From NCBI GenBank assembly GCA_022840405.1, contig JALHJR010000001.1:62001-126000 (forward strand): a stretch of 64,000 nucleotides of DNA. Reading direction: 5' to 3'. The notes below the pieces were generated by a model. The model saw only the letters and a program-made list of their open reading frames with translations, was not told the DNA's origin and ran no database searches. Below, one piece after another: positions 8,108 through 17,352 of this stretch (within the stretch, counting starts at the first letter, position 1; every line of letters begins with the position of its first letter). Origin of the DNA: Tepidanaerobacter acetatoxydans_A. GTDB lineage: Bacteria; Bacillota; Thermosediminibacteria; Thermosediminibacterales; Tepidanaerobacteraceae. A program made the translations under genes and the position numbers.

Positions 8108-9490
8108 TTGAGAAGAATCCTGGCTGTAATAGCAGCAAAAATGACCTCGGCACTTGCTAAATTGACAGGTCATCAGGGAACGAATATAGGAGGAGAGTTG
8201 GCTCTTAGACTGTGCCCCGATATTCTTACATGGTTTGGTTCAAAAGTAAGAGATAAAATAATATTTGTTACCGGAACAAATGGAAAAACTTCAACAAATA
8301 ACATGATATATTCCATAATTCGTCAATCAGGTCATTCCTGTGTCTGCAATCAGCTGGGTGCCAACATGAATTCAGGGCTGATTTCGGCATTTATAAACAG
8401 CAGTACCCTTGGAAGTCTTGAGTGGGATTATACATGCTTGGAAGTGGATGAGGCATCACTGCCGAAAGTAATGGCTCATATAAAGCCGCATATTATTGTA
8501 TTTACAAATATATTTGCAGATCAGTTAGACCGACACGGCGAGATGGATGCCCTCCTGGATAAAATCAAAACAGCCATTAAAACATCTGAAGACACAGTAT
8601 TATTAATAAATGCAGATGACCCGGTATTGGTTAGTCTGGGTGATGGGCTGCCTCACATGAAGTATTACTATGGTATTGAAACCGAAGCAGACATGGGCAG
8701 CAAAGGCTTGGCCGGGGATGGCGTTTTATGTAAAAAATGCGGCAATAGATTACATTACAATTACTGCTATTACGGACAGTTAGGTCACTACATATGTAAA
8801 AAATGCGGCTTTACAAGACCTGTGCCCGACTTTAGAGCATTTATAGAGGATAAAGCAGGAAAAAGGAAATTGATTATTTGGGGCAAGGATAAAGACTTCA
8901 TAGTAGAAACAGATATAAATATCAGCGATACATATTCCATCTATAACACATTGGCAGCTGCATCTTGCGGAGCTTTAGCGGGAAATACTCCGGAAATCGT
9001 ATTAAAGGGCATTGAAACCTACAGACCTCAAGTCGGGAGAATGGAAAAATTTTATATTCAAAAACCCATTACTTTAAATCTTGCTAAAAATCCGATAGGC
9101 TTTAATGAGTCAATGAAGGTCGTAAGTCGGGATTCAGGCTTGAAAACCGTAGCTATTGGCATCAATGACCTTCCACAAGACGGCCGGGATGTTTCGTGGC
9201 TGTGGGATACGAACTTTGAGATATTGCAGGAAGTTGATGAATCAATATATGGCTATATATTGTTCGGCCAACGAAGATACGATGTTGCACTTCGGCTAAA
9301 ATATGCGGGTGTAGAGCCTGAAAAGCTAATCATTACAGAAAAGCCTGAGGATGTTGTTGATGGTATCGTTAAATCCGAAAGTGATGTAGGATATATTTTA
9401 CTGAACTACAGCCTGCTTTTTGACATCCAAAAAATATTAAAGGAGAGAAATGAGGATAATGAAACTTACCATGTGCCATCTGTATCCTGA
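8108..9490 (+). CDS. murT: lipid II isoglutaminyl synthase subunit MurT
   Basis: Mur-ligase-like subunit that, with GatD, amidates the alpha-carboxyl of D-Glu in lipid II, producing D-isoglutamine in peptidoglycan. The Mur ligase ATP site is FVTGTNGKTSTNN (about residues 56-68). A family-specific zinc ribbon with two Cys pairs (CKKCGNRLHYNYC, then CKKCGF) is inserted in the central domain, and the C-terminal DUF1727 domain follows. At 460 residues it is slightly longer than average. The TTG start is preceded by AAGGGGAGGG. The end overlaps gatD by about 41 bases, consistent with a stable heterodimer. Confidence 0.93.
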   Translation: MRRILAVIAAKMTSALAKLTGHQGTNIGGELALRLCPDILTWFGSKVRDKIIFVTGTNGKTSTNNMIYSIIRQSGHSCVCNQLGANMNSGLISAFINSSTLGSLEWDYTCLEVDEASLPKVMAHIKPHIIVFTNIFADQLDRHGEMDALLDKIKTAIKTSEDTVLLINADDPVLVSLGDGLPHMKYYYGIETEADMGSKGLAGDGVLCKKCGNRLHYNYCYYGQLGHYICKKCGFTRPVPDFRAFIEDKAGKRKLIIWGKDKDFIVETDINISDTYSIYNTLAAASCGALAGNTPEIVLKGIETYRPQVGRMEKFYIQKPITLNLAKNPIGFNESMKVVSRDSGLKTVAIGINDLPQDGRDVSWLWDTNFEILQEVDESIYGYILFGQRRYDVALRLKYAGVEPEKLIITEKPEDVVDGIVKSESDVGYILLNYSLLFDIQKILKERNEDNETYHVPSVS

Positions 9491-10208
9491 GCTGTTGAAT
9501 TTATATGGCGATACCGGCAATGTCCTTGCACTGTTTAAACGCTGCCAATGGCGAAATATTCAGTTGGATGTCATGGAGCATCACATGGGGGATAAAGCAG
9601 ATTTTAAAGATGTGGATATATTTTTTGTCGGTGCAGGTGCTGCAAGTGAACAGAGTATGGCGGTGCGCGATATGAAAAACATAAAAGCAAACCTCAAAGA
9701 TGCAGTTGAGCAAGGCAAAGTTCTGCTTGCCATATGTGGTGGATACCAGCTTTTGGGTCAATACTATCAAGGCAAAGGAGGAACTGCTGACGGGTTAGGC
9801 CTTTTTGACTTTTATACCGAACCCGCAGATATCCACTTTGTGGGCAATATAGTAGTAAAAACTGAGGATTATTACCTTGTCGGATTTGAAAACCACATAG
9901 GAAAGACAAACCTAAATGGCTTAAAGCCTCTTGGACAAGTAATTTCAGGCTTTGGAAACAACGGCGAGGATAAAACCGAAGGAGTGCGTTATAAAAACGC
10001 TATCGGAACTTATCTGCACGGCCCGCTCCTTCCCAAAAACCCAAAGCTCTGTGATGAAATTATAGCAATAGCCTTGAAAAATAAGTATAATATCGCAAAC
10101 CTTGAGGAATTGGATGATTCCTTGGAAATAAAGGCTCGGGAGCATATATTAAAATCAATGGGGAAAAAATTTGCATCCTTTGCCAATTATTCCTTTATCA
10201 TATCTTAG
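9450..10208 (+). CDS. gatD: lipid II isoglutaminyl synthase, glutamine amidotransferase subunit GatD
   Basis: Class I (CobB/CobQ-like) glutaminase that supplies ammonia to MurT. The nucleophile Cys is in LLAICGGYQLLG and the catalytic His in GTYLHGPLLPKNP. The N-terminal CHLYPELLNLYGDTGN is characteristic of the GatD group. AAGGAGAG precedes two possible ATG starts, 9450 and 9459; the second gives the N-terminus most like relatives (MKLTMCHLYPE). About 250 residues, as expected. It overlaps murT, so the two products are made together at the membrane-proximal wall precursor step. Confidence 0.93.
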   Translation: MRIMKLTMCHLYPELLNLYGDTGNVLALFKRCQWRNIQLDVMEHHMGDKADFKDVDIFFVGAGAASEQSMAVRDMKNIKANLKDAVEQGKVLLAICGGYQLLGQYYQGKGGTADGLGLFDFYTEPADIHFVGNIVVKTEDYYLVGFENHIGKTNLNGLKPLGQVISGFGNNGEDKTEGVRYKNAIGTYLHGPLLPKNPKLCDEIIAIALKNKYNIANLEELDDSLEIKAREHILKSMGKKFASFANYSFIIS

Positions 10209-10262
10209 TATGGGGCATCTCTTTTAAAATAAAACAAAGATTAGTTTTAGGGAGAGATTATT

Positions 10263-10670
10263 GTGCTAATTAAAAAAATAGAAGAATACTATTCTAAAGA
10301 GCATAACCTGAATTGTGCAGAAACAATCCTTTATGCAGCCAATGATGTATATAAATTGGGATTGGATAAAAATGCACTGAAAATGGCTGCGGGTTTTGGC
10401 GGGGGCATGGGTATCGACAGTGTGTGCGGTGCGCTGACAGGGGGCATAATGGCGCTAGGTGTGCTTTTTGTAAAGGACAGGGCACATGAAAGCGATAGAA
10501 TAAAGACTTTGGAAAAGGAGTTTTTGAATCAATATAGGGATAAGATGGGAGATATAAACTGTCCGAAATTAAAAGAAAAACACCATAACGACGAGGTTAG
10601 GTGTCTTAATGTCATAAAGGAAGCAGGGATTATCCTGGATGATATAGTTAAAAGAGAGTTAAGCTGCTGA
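10263..10670 (+). CDS. C_GCAxxG_C_C family protein
   Basis: A 135-residue protein matching the C_GCAxxG_C_C family of presumed redox-active cysteine proteins: NCAE near the N-terminus, GFGGGMG, then VCGALTGGIMALG, and two further Cys in NCPKL and RCLNV. The GTG start at 10263 is preceded by AGGGAGAG. It lies 54 bases after gatD and may share its transcript. The family is widespread in anaerobes and its function is not established; a thiol or metal redox role is inferred only from the conserved cysteines. Confidence 0.85.
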   Translation: MLIKKIEEYYSKEHNLNCAETILYAANDVYKLGLDKNALKMAAGFGGGMGIDSVCGALTGGIMALGVLFVKDRAHESDRIKTLEKEFLNQYRDKMGDINCPKLKEKHHNDEVRCLNVIKEAGIILDDIVKRELSC

Positions 10671-10708
10671 AAAAGCAAGTAAGAATCTTTATCGTGGATA
10701 AAGGCTGA

Positions 10709-11203
10709 TTAAAGGTTTTTTCCGGATAAAGACAAACCGGTTGAAAGCACCTTTACTAAGCCTATGGCTACAGCACTGTCAATTAAATGATGTAAAATAG
10801 TCCCAATGCCTACTACGACAAAGGCTGTATACAGGTCAAAGCCCAGAGGAAGGACTATTAAAGCCTCACCTAGAGCATGGATCGGAGTTACAAACAGCAG
10901 AGTTTTGGAAAAAGAAAACCCCTTTTTTATTAAGTAAGCACCGACAACTCCAAAGATTACATGTATAAATGCCCTGGCCGCTACAACAGGCCCTAATATT
11001 AACAAAAAACCCAGTGAAGAACCCAATCCTACCATTGCCGCGGCTGTTGGGCTGATTAGCATAGATATCATTGAAGGTACATGTGATGCTAAAGTAGCCG
11101 AAAAGGGCGGAATATATATCCGAAGATAACCCCCAAAGGCAATTGGTATAAGCAGTGATAAAGCCGTAAGTAAAGCACTTGTGACAAGTTGTTTGGTTTT
11201 CAT
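10709..11203 (-). CDS. niaX: niacin ECF transporter substrate-binding subunit
   Basis: A small membrane protein of 164 residues with about five or six hydrophobic segments, an S-component of an energy-coupling factor vitamin transporter. It would capture niacin and use a shared EcfAA'T module encoded elsewhere; no such genes are in this window. The vitamin assignment rests on the upstream niaR regulator gene and on a palindrome in its own promoter region. GAAAGGACT precedes the ATG. The hydrophobic N-terminus and the HALGEALIVLPLGFDLYTA region resemble NiaX/BioY-class S-components. Confidence 0.78.
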   Translation of the reverse strand: MKTKQLVTSALLTALSLLIPIAFGGYLRIYIPPFSATLASHVPSMISMLISPTAAAMVGLGSSLGFLLILGPVVAARAFIHVIFGVVGAYLIKKGFSFSKTLLFVTPIHALGEALIVLPLGFDLYTAFVVVGIGTILHHLIDSAVAIGLVKVLSTGLSLSGKNL

Positions 11204-11228
11204 TGCACATTAGTCCTTTCAATTTTTT

Positions 11229-11258
11229 TAGTTTTTGCGTGTTTTAATGCAAAAACTA
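11229..11258. promoter_or_regulatory. palindromic operator candidate for NiaR
   Basis: Perfect 10-bp arms TAGTTTTTGC (11229-11238) and GCAAAAACTA (11249-11258) with a 10-base centre. It lies between the niaX -10 box and its ribosome site, where a bound repressor would block transcription. NiaR is encoded next door; a match to a known NiaR motif was not checked. Confidence 0.5.
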
Positions 11259-11274
11259 GATATGTTTAGCAACT

Positions 11275-11304
11275 ATTATACTGTATATACACATGAATAG
11301 TCAA
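11275..11304 (-). promoter_or_regulatory. sigma-A promoter of niaX
   Basis: On the minus strand TTGACT (11299-11304) is followed after 18 bases by a perfect TATAAT (11275-11280). The candidate NiaR palindrome starts 16 bases downstream of the -10 box. Confidence 0.7.
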
Positions 11305-11322
11305 CTAGTTTTAAAAAAATAT

Positions 11323-11847
11323 TTATTCAAGTAAAAAGCCTTTTTCTTTCAGCTGTTTTTCGGCTCTGCTGATGCAGTCAAAATTAATGGCCTCCACCGT
11401 ATGAATATGGACACCATTTGTTAATCGGGAAAGTAGATTTGCCTTATGCTGGTTTACGGCACTTAAAAAGTTATCTACATCTTGAGAATTGGATAGCATT
11501 AGCATGCCTCGAAGCTCGCCATATAAAGGGTGCTCGACTATTACATCGATCACTTTGCAGCCACATTCAACAAAGGTCAAAAGTTCCTCCTGAGTATCTC
11601 CTTCGTTATGGCAAACGGCTATCTGCTTAGTGCAGACCCGGAAGGGTTTTTTCATCATATATCCTTGAGCGGTTGCGATAATATCCTTTCCGGAAGCCCT
11701 TAGAATGGCTATATCCTGTACTATTATTTGGCGGGTAACCTCAAAGATTTTTGCAAGCTCATTGCCGGATAAAGGTTCTTGATGTGACTTTAGTAAATCT
11801 AAGATTTTATCTCTGCGTTGTTCCGCATTCAATTTCATCACCACCAT
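11323..11847 (-). CDS. niaR: niacin-responsive transcriptional repressor NiaR
   Basis: N-terminal HTH_11 winged helix (LSGNELAKIFEVTRQIIVQD) and C-terminal 3H domain, which binds niacin or a metal through three conserved histidines (VEHPLYGEL, NQHKANL and GVHIHTV). At 174 residues it has the usual length. It represses niacin uptake and NAD synthesis genes; niaX follows it on the same strand after about 120 bases. The start may be 11847 or 11838. A TATAAT box at 11863-11868 lies so close to the ATG that the leader would be only about 8-10 bases, and no clear ribosome site is visible. Confidence 0.88.
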   Translation of the reverse strand: MVVMKLNAEQRRDKILDLLKSHQEPLSGNELAKIFEVTRQIIVQDIAILRASGKDIIATAQGYMMKKPFRVCTKQIAVCHNEGDTQEELLTFVECGCKVIDVIVEHPLYGELRGMLMLSNSQDVDNFLSAVNQHKANLLSRLTNGVHIHTVEAINFDCISRAEKQLKEKGFLLE

Positions 11848-11947
11848 GGCATATTTATATATATTATATCAGACTTTTTACTACTGACTACGTTAAAAAA
11901 AAGATTTTGATGCAGTATATAAGTTACGCCATGAAAGGTATGCATAC

Positions 11948-11987
11948 AAAAAGCACCACGCATTATAATGCAGACTGAGCGTGATGC
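11948..11987 (-). terminator. terminator of the gerK operon
   Basis: On the minus strand GCATCACGC and GCGTGGTGC form a 9-bp stem with one G-U pair (11979-11987 and 11953-11961), followed by TTTTT. It sits right after the last small gene of the operon. Confidence 0.7.
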
Positions 11988-11997
11988 ATTGCTTGTG

Positions 11998-12216
11998 TTA
12001 CTCGAACCTTTTTGATATGGATTCTATAATAAATATTATTGCATCATTAGGGCTTGGTATTTTCACCTTCATAATCTGCAAAAGGCTCAGGACAAAACCA
12101 ACAGTAAGAAGTACAAAAAAGGCTGCAAGTTCCCTCCAAAGTTTCTTTTGGATGAGCCCCGGAACCTCTAAAAATATTATTAATAATATAAGTAATATAA
12201 GTAACATTGTCAGCAT
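11998..12216 (-). CDS. small membrane protein of the germination operon
   Basis: A 72-residue protein with two hydrophobic stretches, LLILLILLIIFLEVPGLI and AAFFVLLTVGFVLSLLQI, and a short charged tail. GAAAGGATAT precedes the ATG. It begins 22 bases after gerKC on the same strand and ends just before a terminator, so it belongs to the operon. Small two-helix proteins are known beside gerA-type operons and some affect receptor activity, but this one has no recognised family from reading alone. Confidence 0.6.
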   Translation of the reverse strand: MLTMLLILLILLIIFLEVPGLIQKKLWRELAAFFVLLTVGFVLSLLQIMKVKIPSPNDAIIFIIESISKRFE

Positions 12217-12237
12217 AGCTATATCCTTTCTAACGTC

Positions 12238-13404
12238 TTACCTCACCTTACTGGGTGCTGTAGAAACACCGGCAGTTCTAAGCTTTGCGTCGACTTTTAC
12301 CTGTATGTCGACTTTAGGGAACTCATCTCGCCATTTCCCCTTAAGCTCTTTCCACTCCTTGGGATACTTTCGATGTATAGCCTCGCCAAATCCGAAGATA
12401 TCGGTTCCCCACTCCTTTTGTGCTTTATCTAAAACTGCATTTATTTCGTTTTTTATTACCTGTGCTTTTCGATTTTCCAGTTCCTTAAAAGCCTCTGCGT
12501 TCGACAGTTGCACACTTGACATTTGCTCTGCTAGGTTGCCTTCTTCATGTATTTCAACGGTAACTGTTATTTTACCGTCTCGAATTTCAGGAGTTATTTT
12601 ACTGCCGGCTCTTATTATTTCAAGTGCAACGTCTTTGTCTTCTTCCTTTGGCGATTTGACAACGATAATGCCGCTGCTCACCTTTCCCAAAACCCAGTTA
12701 AGACCGCGAGTTTCGGGGCGATCCAGCCACCCTACCAGCTTATCTTTTTTAAAGACAGCGGCACCTGTAACACACATTTTTTTATCGCTTTGCTTACCAT
12801 CACCAACTAATTCAATGCGGCATGCGACAGGGTCAATGCCTGGGGTTGAAAGACATTTTGCAAAATCATTGAGATTAACCTGAACGGCTGTTGAGGTAGC
12901 ACTGCTGGCTTTTATCATACCCCTAATGGCTTTTGACGGAATATTTTCTTGCTCATGCTTGGCCTTTATAATATCACTAGCCTCGCCCTTTGCTATTAAC
13001 AACCAGCTTAACCGTCTGGGTTCAGGATCCCTAAGAAAAAAATCCAAGAAGGGAGCTATACCAGATTTTGCTATTTCCTCTCCTATGACGATAACCTTAT
13101 TTTCAGGGAAAAATAATTTGCGATCTGTCTGCATCGTGGCATTTCTGGCGGCATCAAAGATGGTGTATCCGGTAGATGACAAATTCCAGACGCCTTCCTG
13201 CTCTTCCGAGCCTGAAGGACCGGATGTCTTTAACGCACTGGGTTTCATTATCTGAAAGGTAGTTAGTATTTTTTCTTCAGTTTTTGATTTATCAATACCT
13301 ACTGCCGTTACAATGGATATAGCATCCAGCTCGCGCCGATCCCAGCAGCTGCTTAAAACCACGAGCAAAATAATTGCAAGACAGACTATAAAACACTTTT
13401 TCAT
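12238..13404 (-). CDS. gerKC: spore germination receptor lipoprotein, Ger(x)C family
   Basis: The C subunit of a GerA-type nutrient germinant receptor. The signal peptide ends in the lipobox LSSCWDRRELD, so Cys near residue 20 becomes lipid-modified and the protein sits on the outer face of the spore inner membrane. WDxRE is the family hallmark. At 388 residues it has normal length. The ATG overlaps the stop of the upstream permease gene by four bases. A 300-codon frame on the opposite strand covers this gene but has no family features. Confidence 0.92.
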   Translation of the reverse strand: MKKCFIVCLAIILLVVLSSCWDRRELDAISIVTAVGIDKSKTEEKILTTFQIMKPSALKTSGPSGSEEQEGVWNLSSTGYTIFDAARNATMQTDRKLFFPENKVIVIGEEIAKSGIAPFLDFFLRDPEPRRLSWLLIAKGEASDIIKAKHEQENIPSKAIRGMIKASSATSTAVQVNLNDFAKCLSTPGIDPVACRIELVGDGKQSDKKMCVTGAAVFKKDKLVGWLDRPETRGLNWVLGKVSSGIIVVKSPKEEDKDVALEIIRAGSKITPEIRDGKITVTVEIHEEGNLAEQMSSVQLSNAEAFKELENRKAQVIKNEINAVLDKAQKEWGTDIFGFGEAIHRKYPKEWKELKGKWRDEFPKVDIQVKVDAKLRTAGVSTAPSKVR

Positions 13405-14498
13405 CTTGAATCCGCTCCTTTTTTACGAATTACTGCTACCAGAAGCAAAAAGGATGGTAAAACTACCGTAAAAAACAGTACATACCAGGTGTACACATCG
13501 TATGACAGGAATTTATTAAAGACGACTAAATTCTCAGCCTGTAATACGGAAAGGCTTACTATTATGACTCCCATAGGCAGTAATATGGGTCGATAGTCTT
13601 GTAACTTCAGAAGCTGAGCTGTACCTAAAACCGCAAGATAGTAATGAATTGATGCATGAACAAACATGCCTGAAACCCATATAGCAACAAAAAGCACATC
13701 TATTCTCTCCAGAAAATCCCCTACACTTATAAGTTGTACGGCATAGAAAAAAGGGAAATCGATGATTTTAGACTGTTCAATTCCGAAAACACCTGCAGTT
13801 AATAAAACAATAATACAAAAATAGAAGGAGAGTACGAAGAAGCCGATAATCAAATAATTTTTTAATTTTCCGGGTATATTTATGTAAGGCAGTAACATGG
13901 GTATGCCTAGTATCATTCCGGTTCGAGCAGCTATGACAAAAGCACCGTATATAACAGGTGCAATGCCGTCTTCCAAAACAGGTAGGATACACCTTAGGTC
14001 AAAATTCTTTACTAATAGTGCCATAATTAACAGGACAGAAAAAAGTATCACAGGAAGTGCGATTTGTGCTACGCGGCAAATAGTTTCAATCCCGTTTTTG
14101 ACCGCATATGCGGCAAACAAAGCAGTTAAACCTATAAAAACCAGAATAGGGGTTTGCGGATATAAAATCGCTGTAAAAAATTCCCCGAATTCCCTCAAGA
14201 TTATTGCGGTTCGATGAATAAAAAACCAGACAAATAAAGCTGATACTAACTTCCCTGCGGGACCAAGAATAACTTCGGCCGATTGAACAGCGGTCATATT
14301 CCTGAAGCGCTGTGCCAAAAAATAGGCCGGAAGCATAAAAAGTATATGTATTGGCGCTGATAAGAGAGCGGATAACCATAAGTCCTGATTAAAGGGCGGA
14401 GCTTTAAAATAAGAAAGATAGGTCATAGTAAACATCAGCCGGCTGAGAACAAAAATGCATATAAACTGCAGATTGGATATTTTTCCGTCCTCTAACAT
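13401..14498 (-). CDS. gerKB: spore germination receptor permease subunit (GerKB/AraJ-like)
   Basis: About 365 residues with roughly ten hydrophobic segments, the spore permease family (APC superfamily) that forms the membrane core and binding pocket of a germinant receptor. The start at 14498 (MLEDGKISNLQF) is chosen because GAGGAATG lies upstream and the GKIS-Q motif begins the family; an earlier ATG at 14525 would overlap gerKA. Middle gene of the operon gerKA-KB-KC. Confidence 0.9.
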   Translation of the reverse strand: MLEDGKISNLQFICIFVLSRLMFTMTYLSYFKAPPFNQDLWLSALLSAPIHILFMLPAYFLAQRFRNMTAVQSAEVILGPAGKLVSALFVWFFIHRTAIILREFGEFFTAILYPQTPILVFIGLTALFAAYAVKNGIETICRVAQIALPVILFSVLLIMALLVKNFDLRCILPVLEDGIAPVIYGAFVIAARTGMILGIPMLLPYINIPGKLKNYLIIGFFVLSFYFCIIVLLTAGVFGIEQSKIIDFPFFYAVQLISVGDFLERIDVLFVAIWVSGMFVHASIHYYLAVLGTAQLLKLQDYRPILLPMGVIIVSLSVLQAENLVVFNKFLSYDVYTWYVLFFTVVLPSFLLLVAVIRKKGADSR

Positions 14499-14508
14499 AT
14501 AACATTCC

Positions 14509-16119
14509 TCATTTTTTATCATCATCCTTATTCGGCTTAGGAATTAGATTGTATTTTTGCCTTACGAGATTTTTCCAGCCGATCACACGCGGTCTTGTAT
14601 GCATAGCCCACCATGGAGCTCGTATAAAGACATCCTTCATATCTTGTGTGGATATGGGGGCAATTGGAGAAAGATACGGTACGCCGAAGGAACGCATAGA
14701 TGCCAAGTGTGTTAAAAACCCTGCGGCACCTATCATTATTCCGAAAATTCCCAGCGAACCTGCTAAAATCATATAAAAAAATCGCATGATCGTTGTAGTA
14801 TCATTGATAGATGAAACTACGAAGGCTGAAACAGCAGTAATAGAGATAACAATGACCATTGGTGCACCTACTAGGCCTGCCGAAACAGCCGCTTCGCCTA
14901 CAACAAGGGCTCCCACAATACTTATAGCTTGGCCGACAGGTCTTGGCAGCCGCACACCGGCTTCTTTTAAGATTTCATATATAATATTCATAATCAAGGC
15001 TTCTATAAAAGCAGGAAAAGGAGTCCCCTCTTTAGATGCAGCCATATTTATGAGTAGGGCGGGTGGAAGCATTTCCTGATGAAAAGTAGTTAAAGCTATA
15101 TAAGCCGCCGGAGCAAATTCGGATATAAAAAATGCTATATACCTTAATATTCTTAAAAAAGAAGCGTAATAAGGCCGCGAGTAATAGTCTTCACTGCTTT
15201 GAAATGCCTCGACAAAAAGGTAAGGTACTGTGAGCACAAAAGGTGTACCATCGGTTAATATGGCTACTCGTCCTTCCAACATCTTTGCAGCCACTAAATC
15301 AGGTTTTTCACTGTTTCCCACTGTAGGCAGAAAAGAAAGGGGATTATCCTCGATGTATTCTTCAATATAGCCTGATTCAAGTATAGAGTCGGTATCAATT
15401 CGAGACAGCCTTCTTTTTACTTCTTCAACAATTTTATCATTGGCAATACCTTTTATATAAGCTATTATCACATCGGTTTGGGTTTGCCTTCCTATTTTCA
15501 TGCTTTCGAATTTCAGGTTAGGGCTTTTAATTCTCCTGCGCAGCAAAGCGGTATTTGTCCTCAATGTTTCAGTAAAACCCTCGCGCGACCCTCGGACAAC
15601 GACTTCGGTATCCGGTGCTTCGATACTGCGCGCTTCCCAACCGCGGCTGCCTGCAATCAGAGCAGTCGATGAGCCGTCTAAAAACAATACCGTATCTCCG
15701 GACAAGACTGCATTAACAGCATCCTGCAGGCAATTTATTTCATTAACTTCACTAATAGATAAAATCCGTTCTTTTATTATAGTTAAAGCATTTTTTTTAT
15801 TAAATTTACAGCCCACAGTAGTCGGATTGATGTCTACCATCAAAGGTTTCATCAGGCTTAATTGCACTATTTCTCTGTCAACAAGGCCGTCTATGTAAAC
15901 TATAAAGGCGCCTATTTTTACATCTGATCCTACTTCAAATCGGCGAATAACTGCATCACTAGAATTAGCAAAAATGTCTTGCATTTTTTCAAAATTAACT
16001 TTGATATCCTTGGATAAAGGTTCACCCTTTTTGTCCGGGATATCTTGATCGGATTCGGATTGTTGATTTGAACTTGAATGCACTAAAGTTCTATGCAGTT
16101 TCTTCATCCAACTGAACAT
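14509..16119 (-). CDS. gerKA: spore germination receptor subunit A (GerA family)
   Basis: The A subunit, 536 residues, with a soluble N-terminal half (VIRRFEVGSDVKIGAFIVYIDGLVD is the typical opening of the domain) and a C-terminal membrane half containing LEGRVAILTDGTPFVLTVPYLFVEAFQSSEDYY, IALTTFHQEMLPPALL and RLPRPVGQAISIVGALVVGEAAVSAGLV. These are strong GerA hallmarks. It senses nutrients together with subunits B and C in the spore membrane. First gene of the operon. No clear sigma-G promoter was identified upstream. Confidence 0.94.
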   Translation of the reverse strand: MFSWMKKLHRTLVHSSSNQQSESDQDIPDKKGEPLSKDIKVNFEKMQDIFANSSDAVIRRFEVGSDVKIGAFIVYIDGLVDREIVQLSLMKPLMVDINPTTVGCKFNKKNALTIIKERILSISEVNEINCLQDAVNAVLSGDTVLFLDGSSTALIAGSRGWEARSIEAPDTEVVVRGSREGFTETLRTNTALLRRRIKSPNLKFESMKIGRQTQTDVIIAYIKGIANDKIVEEVKRRLSRIDTDSILESGYIEEYIEDNPLSFLPTVGNSEKPDLVAAKMLEGRVAILTDGTPFVLTVPYLFVEAFQSSEDYYSRPYYASFLRILRYIAFFISEFAPAAYIALTTFHQEMLPPALLINMAASKEGTPFPAFIEALIMNIIYEILKEAGVRLPRPVGQAISIVGALVVGEAAVSAGLVGAPMVIVISITAVSAFVVSSINDTTTIMRFFYMILAGSLGIFGIMIGAAGFLTHLASMRSFGVPYLSPIAPISTQDMKDVFIRAPWWAMHTRPRVIGWKNLVRQKYNLIPKPNKDDDKK

Positions 16120-16244
16120 AACTTAAACCCCATTTAAAAAATTATCTTTGCAATATGACAAATAAAAACATATTTATGCTTAGTATTTACTAATGAGGTC
16201 TGAATATACACGATACAGGAATAAAAAGCAATTTAAAAACCAGG

Positions 16245-16274
16245 TTGTCAATCGACTTTCCTTCCTGATATAAT
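16245..16274 (+). promoter_or_regulatory. probable promoter of lplA
   Basis: TTGTCA (16245-16250), 18 bases, then TATAAT (16269-16274), about 33 bases before the lplA start. Confidence 0.6.
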
Positions 16275-16306
16275 TTAATATATCAAAAAAAGATAGGAGA
16301 GTTGTG

Positions 16307-17293
16307 ATGCTATACATAAGAAATGATTCCAATGATCCGTATTTTAATATGGCTCTGGATGAATATGCGGTAAAATACCTAGATCCGTCCAATGATTATT
16401 TTTATTTTTATCAAAACAATCCCACTATAGTTATTGGGAGAAATCAAAACACAATAGAAGAAGTTAATCTGGAATATGTTAAAAATCATGGAATAACAGT
16501 AGTGCGAAGAATGTCAGGAGGTGGTGCGGTATACCATGATTTAGGTAATATCAACTTTACTTTCATAGTAGACTATAGAAAGGAAGATTTTAATAGCATA
16601 GAAAGATTTGCTAAGGCAATTGTAAAGGCCCTTGATAAACTGGGAATTGATGCGGAGTTTTCAGGAAGGAACGATATTATCATCGCAGGGAAAAAAATTT
16701 CCGGCAATGCTCAGTATGTCGCAAAAAAACGAATACTTCATCATGGAACATTGTTATTTGATTCGGACTTGACGGTGCTTGGCAAAGCGCTGAATGTAAA
16801 ACCGGAAAAAATCACATCAAAAGGCATAAAGTCTGTAAAAAGCCGTGTCGCAAATATTAAAGATTATTTAAAAACCGATATAACGGTTTCGGAATTTAAA
16901 GAAATGCTGCTCAAGTTTGTGTTCGAGGTTGAAGGCAGTAAGTTAAAGGAATATACGCTTATGCCCGAAGACATGGAAAATATCATAAGCTTAAGAAATA
17001 AAAAGTATGCAACATGGGACTGGAACTTCGGAAGTGCTCCTGAATTTGATTTAAGCCGTTCCTGCCGCTTTAAGGGTGGAGAAATTCAAGCTCACATGAA
17101 TGTACAAGATGGAATTATAACGGATATTAAGTTTCTTGGTGACTTTATGAGTGTGGGCGATGTTTCAGAAGTGGAAGAACAGTTGAAAGGGCAAAGGTTT
17201 AAGCAGGAGGAAATAAGAGGAGTCCTTTTAAAAATGGATTTAAAAGAGTATTTCGGTTCCATATCCTTAGAGGAAATCATGTCTCTGTTTTAA
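16307..17293 (+). CDS. lplA: lipoate-protein ligase A
   Basis: Attaches free lipoate, via lipoyl-AMP, to lipoyl domains such as the glycine cleavage H protein. The BPL_LplA core shows RRMSGGGAVYHDLGN (near residues 65-80) and the catalytic-lysine region IIIAGKKISGNAQY. The C-terminal accessory domain is present; 328 residues in total. The ATG at 16307, after AGGAGA, is preferred to the GTG one codon earlier. It stands alone between a promoter and a strong bidirectional terminator. Confidence 0.93.
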   Translation: MLYIRNDSNDPYFNMALDEYAVKYLDPSNDYFYFYQNNPTIVIGRNQNTIEEVNLEYVKNHGITVVRRMSGGGAVYHDLGNINFTFIVDYRKEDFNSIERFAKAIVKALDKLGIDAEFSGRNDIIIAGKKISGNAQYVAKKRILHHGTLLFDSDLTVLGKALNVKPEKITSKGIKSVKSRVANIKDYLKTDITVSEFKEMLLKFVFEVEGSKLKEYTLMPEDMENIISLRNKKYATWDWNFGSAPEFDLSRSCRFKGGEIQAHMNVQDGIITDIKFLGDFMSVGDVSEVEEQLKGQRFKQEEIRGVLLKMDLKEYFGSISLEEIMSLF

Positions 17294-17304
17294 TAAATAA
17301 ACTA

Positions 17305-17352
17305 ATAAAATTTAAACCGCCGTATTTCAAGGAGAATGGCGGTTTAAATTTT
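17305..17352. terminator. bidirectional terminator between lplA and the DtxR-family gene
   Basis: A perfect 16-bp inverted repeat (TAAAATTTAAACCGCC at 17305-17320 and its complement at 17337-17352) with a 16-base loop. T-runs flank both sides, so it can serve both convergent genes; the repressor's stop codon lies in the right arm. Confidence 0.8.

Noticed and set aside
11981..12883. 300-codon plus-strand frame opposite gerKC
   Set aside because: The minus strand carries a lipobox and WDRRE motif and the gerK operon order; the plus-strand product has no recognisable features.
16120..16306. Sigma-G promoter for gerKA
   Set aside because: Partial matches only, with wrong spacing or -10 bases; not supportable by eye.
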